This document shows positions 1 to 6,343 of a DNA stretch of 15,902 nucleotides, piece by piece. The DNA comes from an uncultured Oscillospiraceae bacterium (GTDB lineage: Bacteria; Bacillota; Clostridia; Oscillospirales; Acutalibacteraceae). Both the position numbers and the translations under genes were made by a program. Numbering within the stretch: position 1 is the stretch's first letter; every line of letters begins with the position of its first letter. Where the stretch lies: contig CAJUNQ010000021.1 in the NCBI GenBank assembly GCA_910587835.1, positions 1-15,902 of the forward strand, in the 5' to 3' direction. The notes under the pieces are model-generated. The model was given only the letters and a program-made list of their open reading frames with translations, did not search any database and was not told the origin of the DNA.

Positions 1-180
1 GCTACCACTAGGCAGTTGAGAGACTACCGGTAGGAGTTTGCCGGTACTTTTGCGAAGCAAAAGGCGACTCCTTCGGAGTCGAGGCAAACTCCGTGACTTG
101 CCCGAAGGGCAATGTCAGAAGCCCACGCCAAACGCCGTGTGCGGTATCTCTACACGGGCCAACCGCCCGCCACAGGCCGC
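1..180 (+). ncRNA. Candidate structured RNA, 5' end cut by window edge
   Basis: No convincing gene lies here, but the bases form an ordered set of perfect stems. A 10-bp stem (33-42 with 83-92) encloses two hairpins, 48-62 (6 bp, GAA loop) and 65-81 (7 bp, TTC loop), making a three-way junction. A second arm is 94-97/114-117 stacked on 98-103/107-112, again with a GAA loop. A third is 135-140/152-157. Such dense nested pairing is unlikely by chance and looks like a folded RNA rather than a terminator. Strand is uncertain, since stems read on both; plus is preferred because two loops are then GAA. It faces the 3' end of ruvX. Known clostridial families worth testing are raiA and Clostridiales-1; I cannot confirm either. 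It lacks the RNase P, tmRNA and SRP signatures I looked for. Confidence 0.5.
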
Positions 181-195
181 CCCCACATCGCTACG

Positions 196-621
196 CTACT
201 CCCCCGGATGGTTCCTCCTCCACCGCAGATAGTCCTCCAAAATCACCACAGCCGCCACCGCGTCCACCACAGCCTTGCGCTTTTTGCCCCGGGTGTTGGT
301 CTCGTTCAAATAGCCGTGGGCCGTGACGGTGGTGCCCCGCTCGTCCACAAAAACCGTCTCAAGGCCGGTCAGCGACTGAAGCCTCGCCCCCATTTCCCGG
401 GCAAATGCCGCGCTTTCCCCCTCGGTGCCGTCCATGTTCCGGGGCAGGCCCACAGCCAGACGCTCCGCTTTGGCCCTTTGGGCGGCCTCGGCCACCTGCC
501 GGGCCAGCTTCTCCGGGTCCCGCTGGGCAATCACCCCCAAGGGGCTGGCAAGCAGCTCCCCCTTGTCGCACACCGCCAGGCCTGTTCGGGCATGGCCCAG
601 GTCAACGCCCACAATAATCAT
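196..621 (-). CDS. ruvX: RuvX/YqgF, putative Holliday junction resolvase or pre-16S rRNA nuclease
   Basis: The 141-residue product has the usual length and all family landmarks of the RNase H-like YqgF fold. These are VGVDLGHARTG at the N-terminus (first acidic residue), GLPRNMDGTEG in the middle, VFVDERGTTVTA (second acidic residue), and a KAVVDAVAAVVILEDYL C-terminal helix with the third. YqgF proteins are magnesium-dependent nucleases tied to 5' maturation of 16S rRNA and proposed to resolve Holliday junctions. The start at 621 begins exactly at the conserved MIIVGVDLG; it overlaps the upstream phosphatase stop as ATGA, so translation is probably coupled. A longer in-frame start at 711 would add 30 residues with no counterpart in the family. 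It is the last gene of the pyrimidine transcription unit. No clear intrinsic terminator follows within the window. Confidence 0.93.
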   Translation of the reverse strand: MIIVGVDLGHARTGLAVCDKGELLASPLGVIAQRDPEKLARQVAEAAQRAKAERLAVGLPRNMDGTEGESAAFAREMGARLQSLTGLETVFVDERGTTVTAHGYLNETNTRGKKRKAVVDAVAAVVILEDYLRWRRNHPGE

Positions 622-1289
622 ACCAGCCTGTCCCCCGCAAAAATCGCGAACCGGGTGGGCGGGCGGCGCATGTCCTCCGGCAGGTGGCTCAGGTCGTTGA
701 CCTTCTCCCACCGCAGAGCTCCGTCCTCCGCCGCCAAAGTGCTCACCCCCGTGTTGCCAAAGACCTCGCTGTGCCGGATGCCCTTCAGCTCCCCATAGGC
801 CACCCGGGCGAACAGGTTCCGCAGCACGCCCCCATGGGTTGTGACAACCACCCGCTCCCCCGCATGATCTTGTATGATCCGGTCCAGGGCCCGGTTCGCC
901 CGCTCATACACCTGGGCCATGCTCTCCCCCCCGGGGAATTGGCACAGGTCCGGGCTCTGGTCCCAGTCCCTGGCCACCTGAGGGAACCGCTCCGCCACCT
1001 CAGTGAGCAGCAGATTCTCCATATCCCCGCAGTCAAGCTCAATCAGCCCCGGCTCCTCCTTGATTTCCAGCTCCGGGTGGTACTGGGCAATGGCCTCGGC
1101 CGTGGCTCTGGCCCGCTTTAAGGGGCTGGTGTAAATGGCGTCAATGGGCTCGTTGCGAAATCGCAGACCCAGTAAAGCCAGCTGCTTTACACCGTCCGGG
1201 CTCACCTCCGCGTCAAACCGGCCCTGAAACCGGCGCTGAATGTTCCCCATAGACTGGCAGTGCCGGATCAGATAGAGGGTCGTCACCAC
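618..1289 (-). CDS. Histidine phosphatase family protein (phosphoglycerate mutase-like)
   Basis: A 223-residue protein of the branch-1 histidine phosphatase superfamily. The phosphate-accepting site is LIRHCQSMGN (Arg9, His10), with Cys replacing the usual Gly of RHG. It is followed by QGRFDAEVSPDG, YTSPLKRARATAEAI (phosphate-binding Arg), an acidic residue in GLIELDCGDMEN, and the second catalytic His152 in VVVTTHGG. The substrate cannot be read from the sequence; relatives include cofactor-dependent mutases, CobC-type phosphatases and broad phosphatases. Start is GTG at 1289, chosen because AGGAGGTG lies at the right distance and the protein then opens with the standard beta strand. The GTG overlaps the TGA of the upstream pyrD fusion, and its own stop overlaps the ruvX ATG, so the three genes are translationally linked. 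Confidence 0.92.
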   Translation of the reverse strand: MVTTLYLIRHCQSMGNIQRRFQGRFDAEVSPDGVKQLALLGLRFRNEPIDAIYTSPLKRARATAEAIAQYHPELEIKEEPGLIELDCGDMENLLLTEVAERFPQVARDWDQSPDLCQFPGGESMAQVYERANRALDRIIQDHAGERVVVTTHGGVLRNLFARVAYGELKGIRHSEVFGNTGVSTLAAEDGALRWEKVNDLSHLPEDMRRPPTRFAIFAGDRLV

Positions 1290-2797
1290 GGCCGCACACC
1301 TCCTGTCAGCTCAGACACGGATCTGACCCCGTTCTTTACCATAAAGTCCAGCAGCCCGTCCCGAATTTTAACAGGCGCATAGGGGTCGGTAAAAATAGCC
1401 GTGCCCACCTGAATGGCCGAGGCTCCTGCCAGCAGCATCTCCACCGCGTCCTCGGGGGCGGCAATGCCGCCCAGGCCCACAATGGGGATTTTCACCTTCT
1501 GGGCAGTCTGCCACACCATGCGCAGGGCCACCGGCAGCAGGGCCGGGCCCGAGAGCCCCCCGGTGTTGTTGCGGATGATGGGCCTGCGGGTGTGAATGTC
1601 AATGCGCATACCGGTGAGGGTGTTGATGAGGGACACCGCGTCCGCCCCGGCGCTCTCAGCGGCCAGAGCCATCTCGCTAATGTCGGTGACATTGGGGGAG
1701 AGCTTCACCATCAGGGGCTTTTTGCACACCCTGCGCACCGCGCGGGTAATGCCCTCCACCCCCTGGGCGGTCACTCCAAACTGTACCCCGCCCTCCTTCA
1801 CATTGGGGCAGGAGATGTTCAGCTCCACCATGTCCACCGGGGTATCGTTCAGCTTTTCCGCAGTCTGACAGTAGTCCTCTACCGCGCTGCCCGCCAGATT
1901 GGCAATGATCCTCGTCCCCTGCTGGCTGAGCCAGGGGAGCTCCTGGGCCACGAAATGCTCTACCCCCGGGTTTTGCAGGCCCACGGCGTTGAGCATCCCT
2001 CCCGGGGTCTCAGTGACCCGGGGGGGCGGATTGCCCGGGCGCGGGTGAAGGGTCGTGCCTTTACAGCTAATGCCCCCCAGCTGGCTCAGGGGGTACAGCT
2101 CCCCGTACTCCCGGCCAAAGCCAAAGGTGCCCGAGGCCGCGATCACCGGGTTGCGGAAGGCCACCCCCGCCACATTCACCCGCAGGGGCGAGAACAGCTC
2201 CTCAACCACCTGGCCCTGGCTGTCCAGCAGCAGGCCCTCGCCGTCGTCAAGGCGGTACACTTTACAGCCCTGCTCCCGCTCATAGGCCTGACAGCGGGCC
2301 TCAAATTGCTCATACCGGGTGTGAAACCGGCTGTAATGGGGCAGCACCTGCGCCTGTGTCAGCCCCAGGGCCCCCAGACTGCTCAGGCCCACAGTGTTAA
2401 GCTCTGGGCTGTACAGGTCCACAAGCCCCAGGCTGGGGCCCAAAACCAGCGCCCCCGCGCTCCACCCCACCAGCAGGCCCTGGTCCGCTGCCTGGCACAG
2501 GGCCTGCCGCCCGCCGTGCTTCTGAATGGAATCCAGCAGATAGTAGGGGTTGCCCCCCATCAGCATCACCGCGTCAAACTGGGCAAGGCCTTGGGCAGGG
2601 TGGCGGTCAAGGTCAAAAATCTCCACGGTCAGGCCCAGGGCCTCCAGCTCCTCCCGGCAGCGGGGCACATGGCGGTTCTTCTCCCGGTATTCCGGGTCCG
2701 CTGTCACCACCAGAGCGGCCCTGCCCCCCTTGACGCACCGGCCCGCCGCCTCCCGCAGCCAGGGGCTGGTCAGGCCGTTGGAACACAATATAATCAT
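1283..2797 (-). CDS. pyrD: Fusion: peptidase S51 (dipeptidase E-like) + dihydroorotate dehydrogenase class 1B catalytic subunit
   Basis: One 504-residue frame contains two complete domains. Residues 1 to about 198 are a peptidase S51 domain: LMGGNPYYLL at 79-88, the nucleophile elbow GWSAGA with Ser113, a likely catalytic His154 in LPHYS, and the usual DDGEGLLLD ending. Residues about 200-504 are PyrD: NPVIAASGTFGFG (216-228), NAVGLQNPG for flavin and substrate binding, NISCPN with the class 1 catalytic Cys330, and GLGGI and GASAIQVGT for FMN phosphate. PyrD oxidises dihydroorotate to orotate and pairs with PyrK to use NAD; PyrK lies immediately upstream, 22 bp away. Start at 2797 has GGAGGAG at good spacing. 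There is almost no linker (VVEELFSPLRV) and no ATG at the junction. A GAGGAG followed 18 bases later by GTG (about 2176) could be a weak internal start. A lost stop codon or sequencing indel is the alternative explanation. Confidence 0.92.
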   Translation of the reverse strand: MIILCSNGLTSPWLREAAGRCVKGGRAALVVTADPEYREKNRHVPRCREELEALGLTVEIFDLDRHPAQGLAQFDAVMLMGGNPYYLLDSIQKHGGRQALCQAADQGLLVGWSAGALVLGPSLGLVDLYSPELNTVGLSSLGALGLTQAQVLPHYSRFHTRYEQFEARCQAYEREQGCKVYRLDDGEGLLLDSQGQVVEELFSPLRVNVAGVAFRNPVIAASGTFGFGREYGELYPLSQLGGISCKGTTLHPRPGNPPPRVTETPGGMLNAVGLQNPGVEHFVAQELPWLSQQGTRIIANLAGSAVEDYCQTAEKLNDTPVDMVELNISCPNVKEGGVQFGVTAQGVEGITRAVRRVCKKPLMVKLSPNVTDISEMALAAESAGADAVSLINTLTGMRIDIHTRRPIIRNNTGGLSGPALLPVALRMVWQTAQKVKIPIVGLGGIAAPEDAVEMLLAGASAIQVGTAIFTDPYAPVKIRDGLLDFMVKNGVRSVSELTGGVRPW

Positions 2798-2819
2798 AAA
2801 AGCTCCTCCTCTCCCGGCC

Positions 2820-3596
2820 TCACAGGGCGCTCTCCCCGATCCGGCTCATCTCGATCACCGGCCCGTCCTTGCACACATGGCCAAAGTATTCGGCCCCCTC
2901 TCCGTCTACCAGAGCCACCGCGCAGCCCAGGCAGGCTCCCACGCCGCAGGCCATGCGCTGCTCCAGCGAGAGATACCCCGCCGCCCCCCGGCTCTGGGCC
3001 AGAGCCCTCGCCGCCCTCAGCATGGGGCCGGGGCCGCAGGCAAACACCACCTCAAAGTCCTCCTCCGCCGCCAGCTCTGTCACCAGACCGTGACGCCCAT
3101 AGCTGCCGTTGTCTGTGGCAATCAGGGTCTTGGCCCCCGCGGCCTTGAAGTCCTCCTCCAAAATCACGGCCTCCCGGCTGCGGAAGCCCAGCACTGCCAC
3201 TGCCTGACTGCCCAGGGCCTGGGCCGCCCCCAGCAGAGGGGGCGCGCCAATGCCTCCCCCCATCAGCAGGGTCCTCTTTGTCCTGTCCACGGGAAAGCCA
3301 TGCCCCAGAGGGGCCAGAATTTCCAGCCGGTCCCCTGCCCGGCGCCGGGCCAGCTCCGCCGTGCCCTGGCCCCGGACCTGAAACACAAACCGCAGCTCTC
3401 CCCGGTCCCGGTCTATGGCGCAGATGGAGATGGGCCGGCGCAAGGTGCGGCCCGGCACCAGAATCTGGGCGAACTGGCCGGGCTCCGCCTTTGCCGCCAG
3501 GGCGGGGCAGCGCAGGCGGAAGTCAAACACATCCTCGGTCAGCTGCCGGACAGAGGTCAGCTCGCCCGGCAGGGAGTCATATTTTTTTTCGCTCAT
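2820..3596 (-). CDS. pyrK: Dihydroorotate dehydrogenase B, electron-transfer subunit PyrK
   Basis: The 258-residue product carries FAD, NAD and a [2Fe-2S] cluster and passes electrons from the PyrD FMN to NAD in the heterotetramer. The FAD-binding loop is LRRPISICAID (52-62), the pyridine nucleotide loop LLMGGGIGAPPLL (110-122), and the cluster ligands are Cys217, Cys222, Cys225 and Cys242 in the family spacing. Start at 3596 gives a typical length and has GAGGTGG upstream; a frame open to 3725 would add 43 residues overlapping pyrF in another frame. It begins 8 bp after the pyrF stop and is followed by pyrD. Codons 3-6 contain a run of eight A (T at 3582-3589 on the plus strand), a potential slippage site just inside the gene. 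Confidence 0.96.
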   Translation of the reverse strand: MSEKKYDSLPGELTSVRQLTEDVFDFRLRCPALAAKAEPGQFAQILVPGRTLRRPISICAIDRDRGELRFVFQVRGQGTAELARRRAGDRLEILAPLGHGFPVDRTKRTLLMGGGIGAPPLLGAAQALGSQAVAVLGFRSREAVILEEDFKAAGAKTLIATDNGSYGRHGLVTELAAEEDFEVVFACGPGPMLRAARALAQSRGAAGYLSLEQRMACGVGACLGCAVALVDGEGAEYFGHVCKDGPVIEMSRIGESAL

Positions 3597-3604
3597 ACTC
3601 CACC

Positions 3605-4546
3605 TCACACCGGCAGGCTGACGCCGCCCAGCCGGGCCATAATCTCGTCCCGCATCCGCAGGGCCTCCCGGCGGGCCGCGCCGGCGTAGTCGGCAGGGTC
3701 GCAGCCCTCCTTCTGCCAGGCGCACAAAATGGCCCGGGAGGAGTTGACAATGGCCCCGCAGCCGTGCTTGTCAAAGCCCAGGGCCACTGCCTCGGCCGCG
3801 CCCCCCTGGGTCCCGTAGCCCGGCACCAGAAACATGGTGTTGGGCAGAGCGCGGCGCAGCTCCTTCAGCTGCTGGGGATAGGTGGCCCCCACCACGGCCC
3901 CCACTCCGCTGTAGCCGTACCGGCCCGGAAGCTTCAGCCCCCACTGCTGGCACATGTTGCCCATGGCCCGGTACAGGGGCTCGTACATGGCGTGCAGCAT
4001 CTGGTCCTGAAACTCCCCGGAGGAGGGGTTGGAGGTTTTCGCCAGCACAAAAATACCCTTGTCCTTTGCCGCGCACACAGCCAGAAGGGGGTCGACGCCA
4101 TCGCTGCCCAGGTAGCCGTTCACCGTGAGAGCGTCCGCCCCAAAGGCCTCAAAGCTGGCCCCCTCCACCTGGGTCTCTCCCAGATGGGCGGCGGCGTAGG
4201 CCTCCATGGTGGCCCCAATGTCGTTGCGCTTGCCGTCGGTAATCACAAACAGGCCCTTGCTCTTGGCATAGGCAATGGTCTCGGCCAGAGCCCGCATCCC
4301 GGCCCAGCCGTACATCTCATAGTAGGCGGCCTGGGGCTTCACAGCGGGCACCACGTCCCAAAGGGCGTCGATGAGGCCCTTGTTAAAGGCCAGCAGGGCG
4401 GCGGCCGCGCCCTCCAGGTTTTTGCCGTGGGCCTCAAAGCAGGGAGCCTTCACGTGCTCGGGAATGTAGCTGAGCTTAGGGTCCAGCCCGGCCACAGTGG
4501 GGTTTTGCTTTTTCATGATATTTTCCAGCAGGCGGTCCATTGACAT
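3605..4546 (-). CDS. pyrF: Orotidine 5'-phosphate decarboxylase (type 2, UMP-synthase-like subfamily)
   Basis: A 313-residue TIM-barrel enzyme that decarboxylates OMP to UMP, the last step of the pathway. The catalytic Lys/Asp network is DGKRND (104-109), followed by GATMEAYAAAHLG, the GRYGYSGVGAVVGATYP segment typical of the longer PyrF subfamily, and the phosphate-binding PGYGTQGG (242-249). Length fits that subfamily rather than the 230-240 residue E. coli type. Start at 4546 is preceded by AAGGAGAG about 7 bases away; ATG at 4540 is a minor alternative, and the frame open to 4609 has no family support. It lies 296 bp downstream of pyrC, the only large gap in the operon, and that gap contains a perfect tandem duplication abutting its ribosome site. 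Confidence 0.96.
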   Translation of the reverse strand: MSMDRLLENIMKKQNPTVAGLDPKLSYIPEHVKAPCFEAHGKNLEGAAAALLAFNKGLIDALWDVVPAVKPQAAYYEMYGWAGMRALAETIAYAKSKGLFVITDGKRNDIGATMEAYAAAHLGETQVEGASFEAFGADALTVNGYLGSDGVDPLLAVCAAKDKGIFVLAKTSNPSSGEFQDQMLHAMYEPLYRAMGNMCQQWGLKLPGRYGYSGVGAVVGATYPQQLKELRRALPNTMFLVPGYGTQGGAAEAVALGFDKHGCGAIVNSSRAILCAWQKEGCDPADYAGAARREALRMRDEIMARLGGVSLPV

Positions 4547-4565
4547 GTGACATCTCTCCTTCAAT

Positions 4566-4615
4566 ATATATGTATGATTTTCAAAGCAGCATATATGTAT
4601 GATTTTCAAAGCAGC
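4566..4615. repeat. Perfect 25-bp tandem duplication upstream of pyrF
   Basis: Positions 4566-4590 and 4591-4615 are identical, AT-rich against a GC-rich background, and end four bases before the AAGGAGAG ribosome site region of pyrF on the minus strand. Each copy contains TTGAAA and CATACATAT on the minus strand, which are promoter-like fragments, but I find no -35/-10 pair at 16-18 bp spacing. It could tune a leader, bind a protein as a double site, or be a neutral slippage product. Confidence 0.95.
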
Positions 4616-4842
4616 TGGCAGGCCATTTCAAACCCGCAAACGCCCCCGGCAAGACTGGGCCCAGACAGCGCAAGGCATTCTCCTTGCCAGTCCGTCAGCC
4701 TTTTGACTGGCAAAACACCGGACTGTGTCCTCAGCCCCGTCAGCGCAGTTTTTTACGTCTGACCTTATTCCAGGTCTGACACAGAAAGCCCCGCGGCAGG
4801 CTTGACTCAACCCAGTCGGCCCCAGCGGGCTTGACCGCTGGC
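4616..4842. other. pyrC-pyrF intergenic spacer with hairpins
   Basis: No gene is apparent. A 7-bp hairpin (4822-4828 with 4835-4841) sits directly after the pyrC stop but lacks a U-run, so it is more likely an mRNA 3' stabiliser than a terminator. A 9-bp inverted repeat pairs 4684-4692 with 4705-4713 (TTGCCAGTC/GACTGGCAA). A 7-base direct repeat GTCTGAC occurs twice with a 10-base gap near 4757-4780. Together they suggest a processing or differential-expression region splitting pyrC from the rest of the operon. Confidence 0.6.
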
Positions 4843-6102
4843 CTACCCAAACACCCTTCTCCCCCGGGAAAAGGTCAGCTTGACCCGCCCGGTGAGCTCC
4901 ATGCCCTTGAAGGGGGTGTTCCGGCTTTTGCCGTGGAGCCGGGCCGGGTCCACGGTCCATTTCTCCTCTGGGTCGAACACCACCACGTCGGCAGGCGCGC
5001 CCACGGCCAGAGTACCGGCGGGGATGCCCAGAATGCGGGCCGGGGCCGCGCTCATTTTCTCTATGACCTGGCTGAGGCTCAGCCGGCCGTCCAAAGCTGT
5101 CAACACCGCCGCCAAAGAGGTCTCCATGCCAATGCTCCCGTTGGGGGCGGTGAAAAAGTCCCCCTTCTCCTCCGGGGTGTGGGGCGCGTGGTCTGTAGAA
5201 ATGGCGTCCAGGGCACCGTCCCTCAGGCCCTCAATCAGCGCCAGCCGGTCGGCCTCGCTGCCCAGGGGCGGGTTCATGCGGTAGTCCGCGTCCATGCTCT
5301 CCAGGGCCCGGTCGGTGAGCAGCAGGTAGTGGGGGCAGGTTTCGGCAGTGACCCTGACACCCCGGCGTTTGGCGTCCCGAATCAAGGCCACCGAGCCCGC
5401 TGTGCTCACATGACAGATGTGCACCCGGGCCCCAATGCTGGCGGCAGCGGCCAGCTCCCGGGCCACGCCGCAGTCCTCGGCAGCAGGGGGCACCGCCTTA
5501 ACCCCCAGCTGGCGGGCCGTCTCCCCCTGGTTCATCAGGCCCCCCCGGGCCAGGTCCAGGTCCTCGCAGTGGGCGGCCACCGTCAGGCCCAGCTCCTCCC
5601 CGGCCTGCAGGGCTTCCAGCAGACAGCAGGCGTTGGCCACCGGCCTGCCGTCGTCGCTCAGGGCAATGGCTCCCGCCTCCTTTAAGGCGGCAAAGTCCGG
5701 GCAGTCCTCCCCCCGCATCCCCCGGGTGGCGCAGGCCGTGGTGTAGACAGTGGCGTCAGCCTGCCGGGCCCGTTCCAGCAGGTCCCTCACCAGACTGGGG
5801 TCGTCCATGGGGGGGCTGGTGTTGGGCATGGCCAGCAGGCTGGTGACGCCTCCCGCCGCAGCGGCCCGGCAGGCGGAAAACAGGTCCTCCTTGTGGGTCT
5901 GGCCCGGGTCCCGCAGGTGGACATGCATGTCCACCAGGCCCGGAGCAGCCACCCAGCCCCGGCAGTCCTCCACCTGGCAGTCCTTGGGGTCCAGGTCCCC
6001 GCCCCGGGCGGCGATGCGCCCATCCTCCAGCAGCAGGTCCCCCACCTCGTCCAGGCCAGAGGCCGGGTCCAGCAGACGGGCTCCTTTCAGCAGTGTTCTC
6101 AT
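4843..6102 (-). CDS. pyrC: Dihydroorotase PyrC
   Basis: A 419-residue zinc amidohydrolase that cyclises carbamoyl aspartate to dihydroorotate. Visible landmarks are the metal-binding DMHVHLRDPG (58-67, His60 and His62), GGVTSLLAMPNTSPP, the acidic residue in SDDGRPV (Asp151), His178 in AAHCED, His231 in ICHVST, and Asp304 in STDHAPHTPEEK. NTPFKG near the C-terminus is also standard. Length and order match the class I bacterial dihydroorotases of the 420-430 residue type. Start at 6102 is set by GGGAGGTAACC just upstream; the in-frame ATG at 6135 has no ribosome site and lies in the leader hairpin. It is the first gene of the operon, behind a long leader with terminator-like hairpins, so the whole pathway segment is probably controlled there. 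Confidence 0.97.
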   Translation of the reverse strand: MRTLLKGARLLDPASGLDEVGDLLLEDGRIAARGGDLDPKDCQVEDCRGWVAAPGLVDMHVHLRDPGQTHKEDLFSACRAAAAGGVTSLLAMPNTSPPMDDPSLVRDLLERARQADATVYTTACATRGMRGEDCPDFAALKEAGAIALSDDGRPVANACCLLEALQAGEELGLTVAAHCEDLDLARGGLMNQGETARQLGVKAVPPAAEDCGVARELAAAASIGARVHICHVSTAGSVALIRDAKRRGVRVTAETCPHYLLLTDRALESMDADYRMNPPLGSEADRLALIEGLRDGALDAISTDHAPHTPEEKGDFFTAPNGSIGMETSLAAVLTALDGRLSLSQVIEKMSAAPARILGIPAGTLAVGAPADVVVFDPEEKWTVDPARLHGKSRNTPFKGMELTGRVKLTFSRGRRVFG

Positions 6103-6126
6103 GGTTACCTCCCTTGTGCGGATATG

Positions 6127-6161
6127 AAAAAGCACCCCCGCCCCTCACAGAGCGGAGATGC
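6127..6161 (-). terminator. Second leader hairpin with U5 tract, candidate attenuator before pyrC
   Basis: On the minus strand 6161-6132 folds into a 12-13 bp hairpin (several G-U pairs) capped by a GUGA tetraloop, followed by UUUUU at 6131-6127. It ends only some 14 bases before the pyrC ribosome site, so it can only work as a regulated attenuator or a leaky terminator. The segment CUCUGUGAGGGG in its loop partly matches the GNGAGG core of PyrR-binding loops; this likeness is weak. Confidence 0.6.
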
Positions 6162-6166
6162 ACCCG

Positions 6167-6196
6167 CGCAAACTTGCGCGACGCAAACTTGCGCGA
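6167..6196. repeat. Tandem 15-bp palindromic repeat in the pyrC leader
   Basis: CGCAAACTTGCGCGA occurs twice head to tail (6167-6181 and 6182-6196). Each copy is near-palindromic, so the leader RNA between the two terminator-like hairpins can form small hairpins within or between copies. It may help choose between alternative folds, or be a slippage product. Confidence 0.85.
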
Positions 6197-6200
6197 ACAG

Positions 6201-6224
6201 AAAAAACAGCGGCCCCAGCCGCCG
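6201..6224 (-). terminator. First leader terminator-like hairpin of the pyr operon
   Basis: On the minus strand a 7-bp GC-rich stem (6224-6218 with 6213-6207, one G-U) is followed by UUUUUU at 6206-6201, the form of an intrinsic terminator, about 85 nt into the predicted leader. An upstream leader segment reading CGGGAGGAG can pair with CTCCTCCCG at 6231-6223, which overlaps the base of this stem, while GAGAAGACC (6264-6256) can instead pair with 6238-6229. This is the layout expected of an attenuator with competing folds. Confidence 0.6.
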
Positions 6225-6314
6225 GGAGGAGAAAGACCTGCAAAAAGAAAGCCACGGTCTTCTCAGCACAAAAGCCACCGGCCACGCAAACCCCTCCTCC
6301 CGTTTTCTTGATAC

Positions 6315-6343
6315 ATACTACCACATCTCTCCGGGTTTTGCAA
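6315..6343 (-). promoter_or_regulatory. Sigma-A promoter of the pyr operon
   Basis: On the minus strand TTGCAA (6343-6338), a 17-bp spacer ending in TGTGG, and TAGTAT (6320-6315). The TGTGG fits the -16 element seen in Firmicutes. Predicted transcription start is near 6308, giving a leader of about 205 nt before pyrC. Confidence 0.8.

Noticed and set aside
1..195. RNase P RNA, tmRNA, SRP RNA or a retron RNA
   Set aside because: Diagnostic sequences of these RNAs are missing, and no reverse transcriptase gene is nearby.
1592..3148. Long plus-strand open frame of 518 codons opposite pyrD
   Set aside because: It is antisense to the well-supported S51-PyrD and PyrK genes, has no domain or ribosome site, and such frames are expected opposite GC-rich coding sequence.
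3278..4543. Plus-strand open frame of 421 codons opposite pyrF and pyrK
   Set aside because: Same reason: it mirrors pyrF and pyrK, with low-complexity Pro/Gly/His composition.
6127..6310. T-box leader
   Set aside because: No T-box consensus or specifier-loop signature is visible in the pyrC leader.
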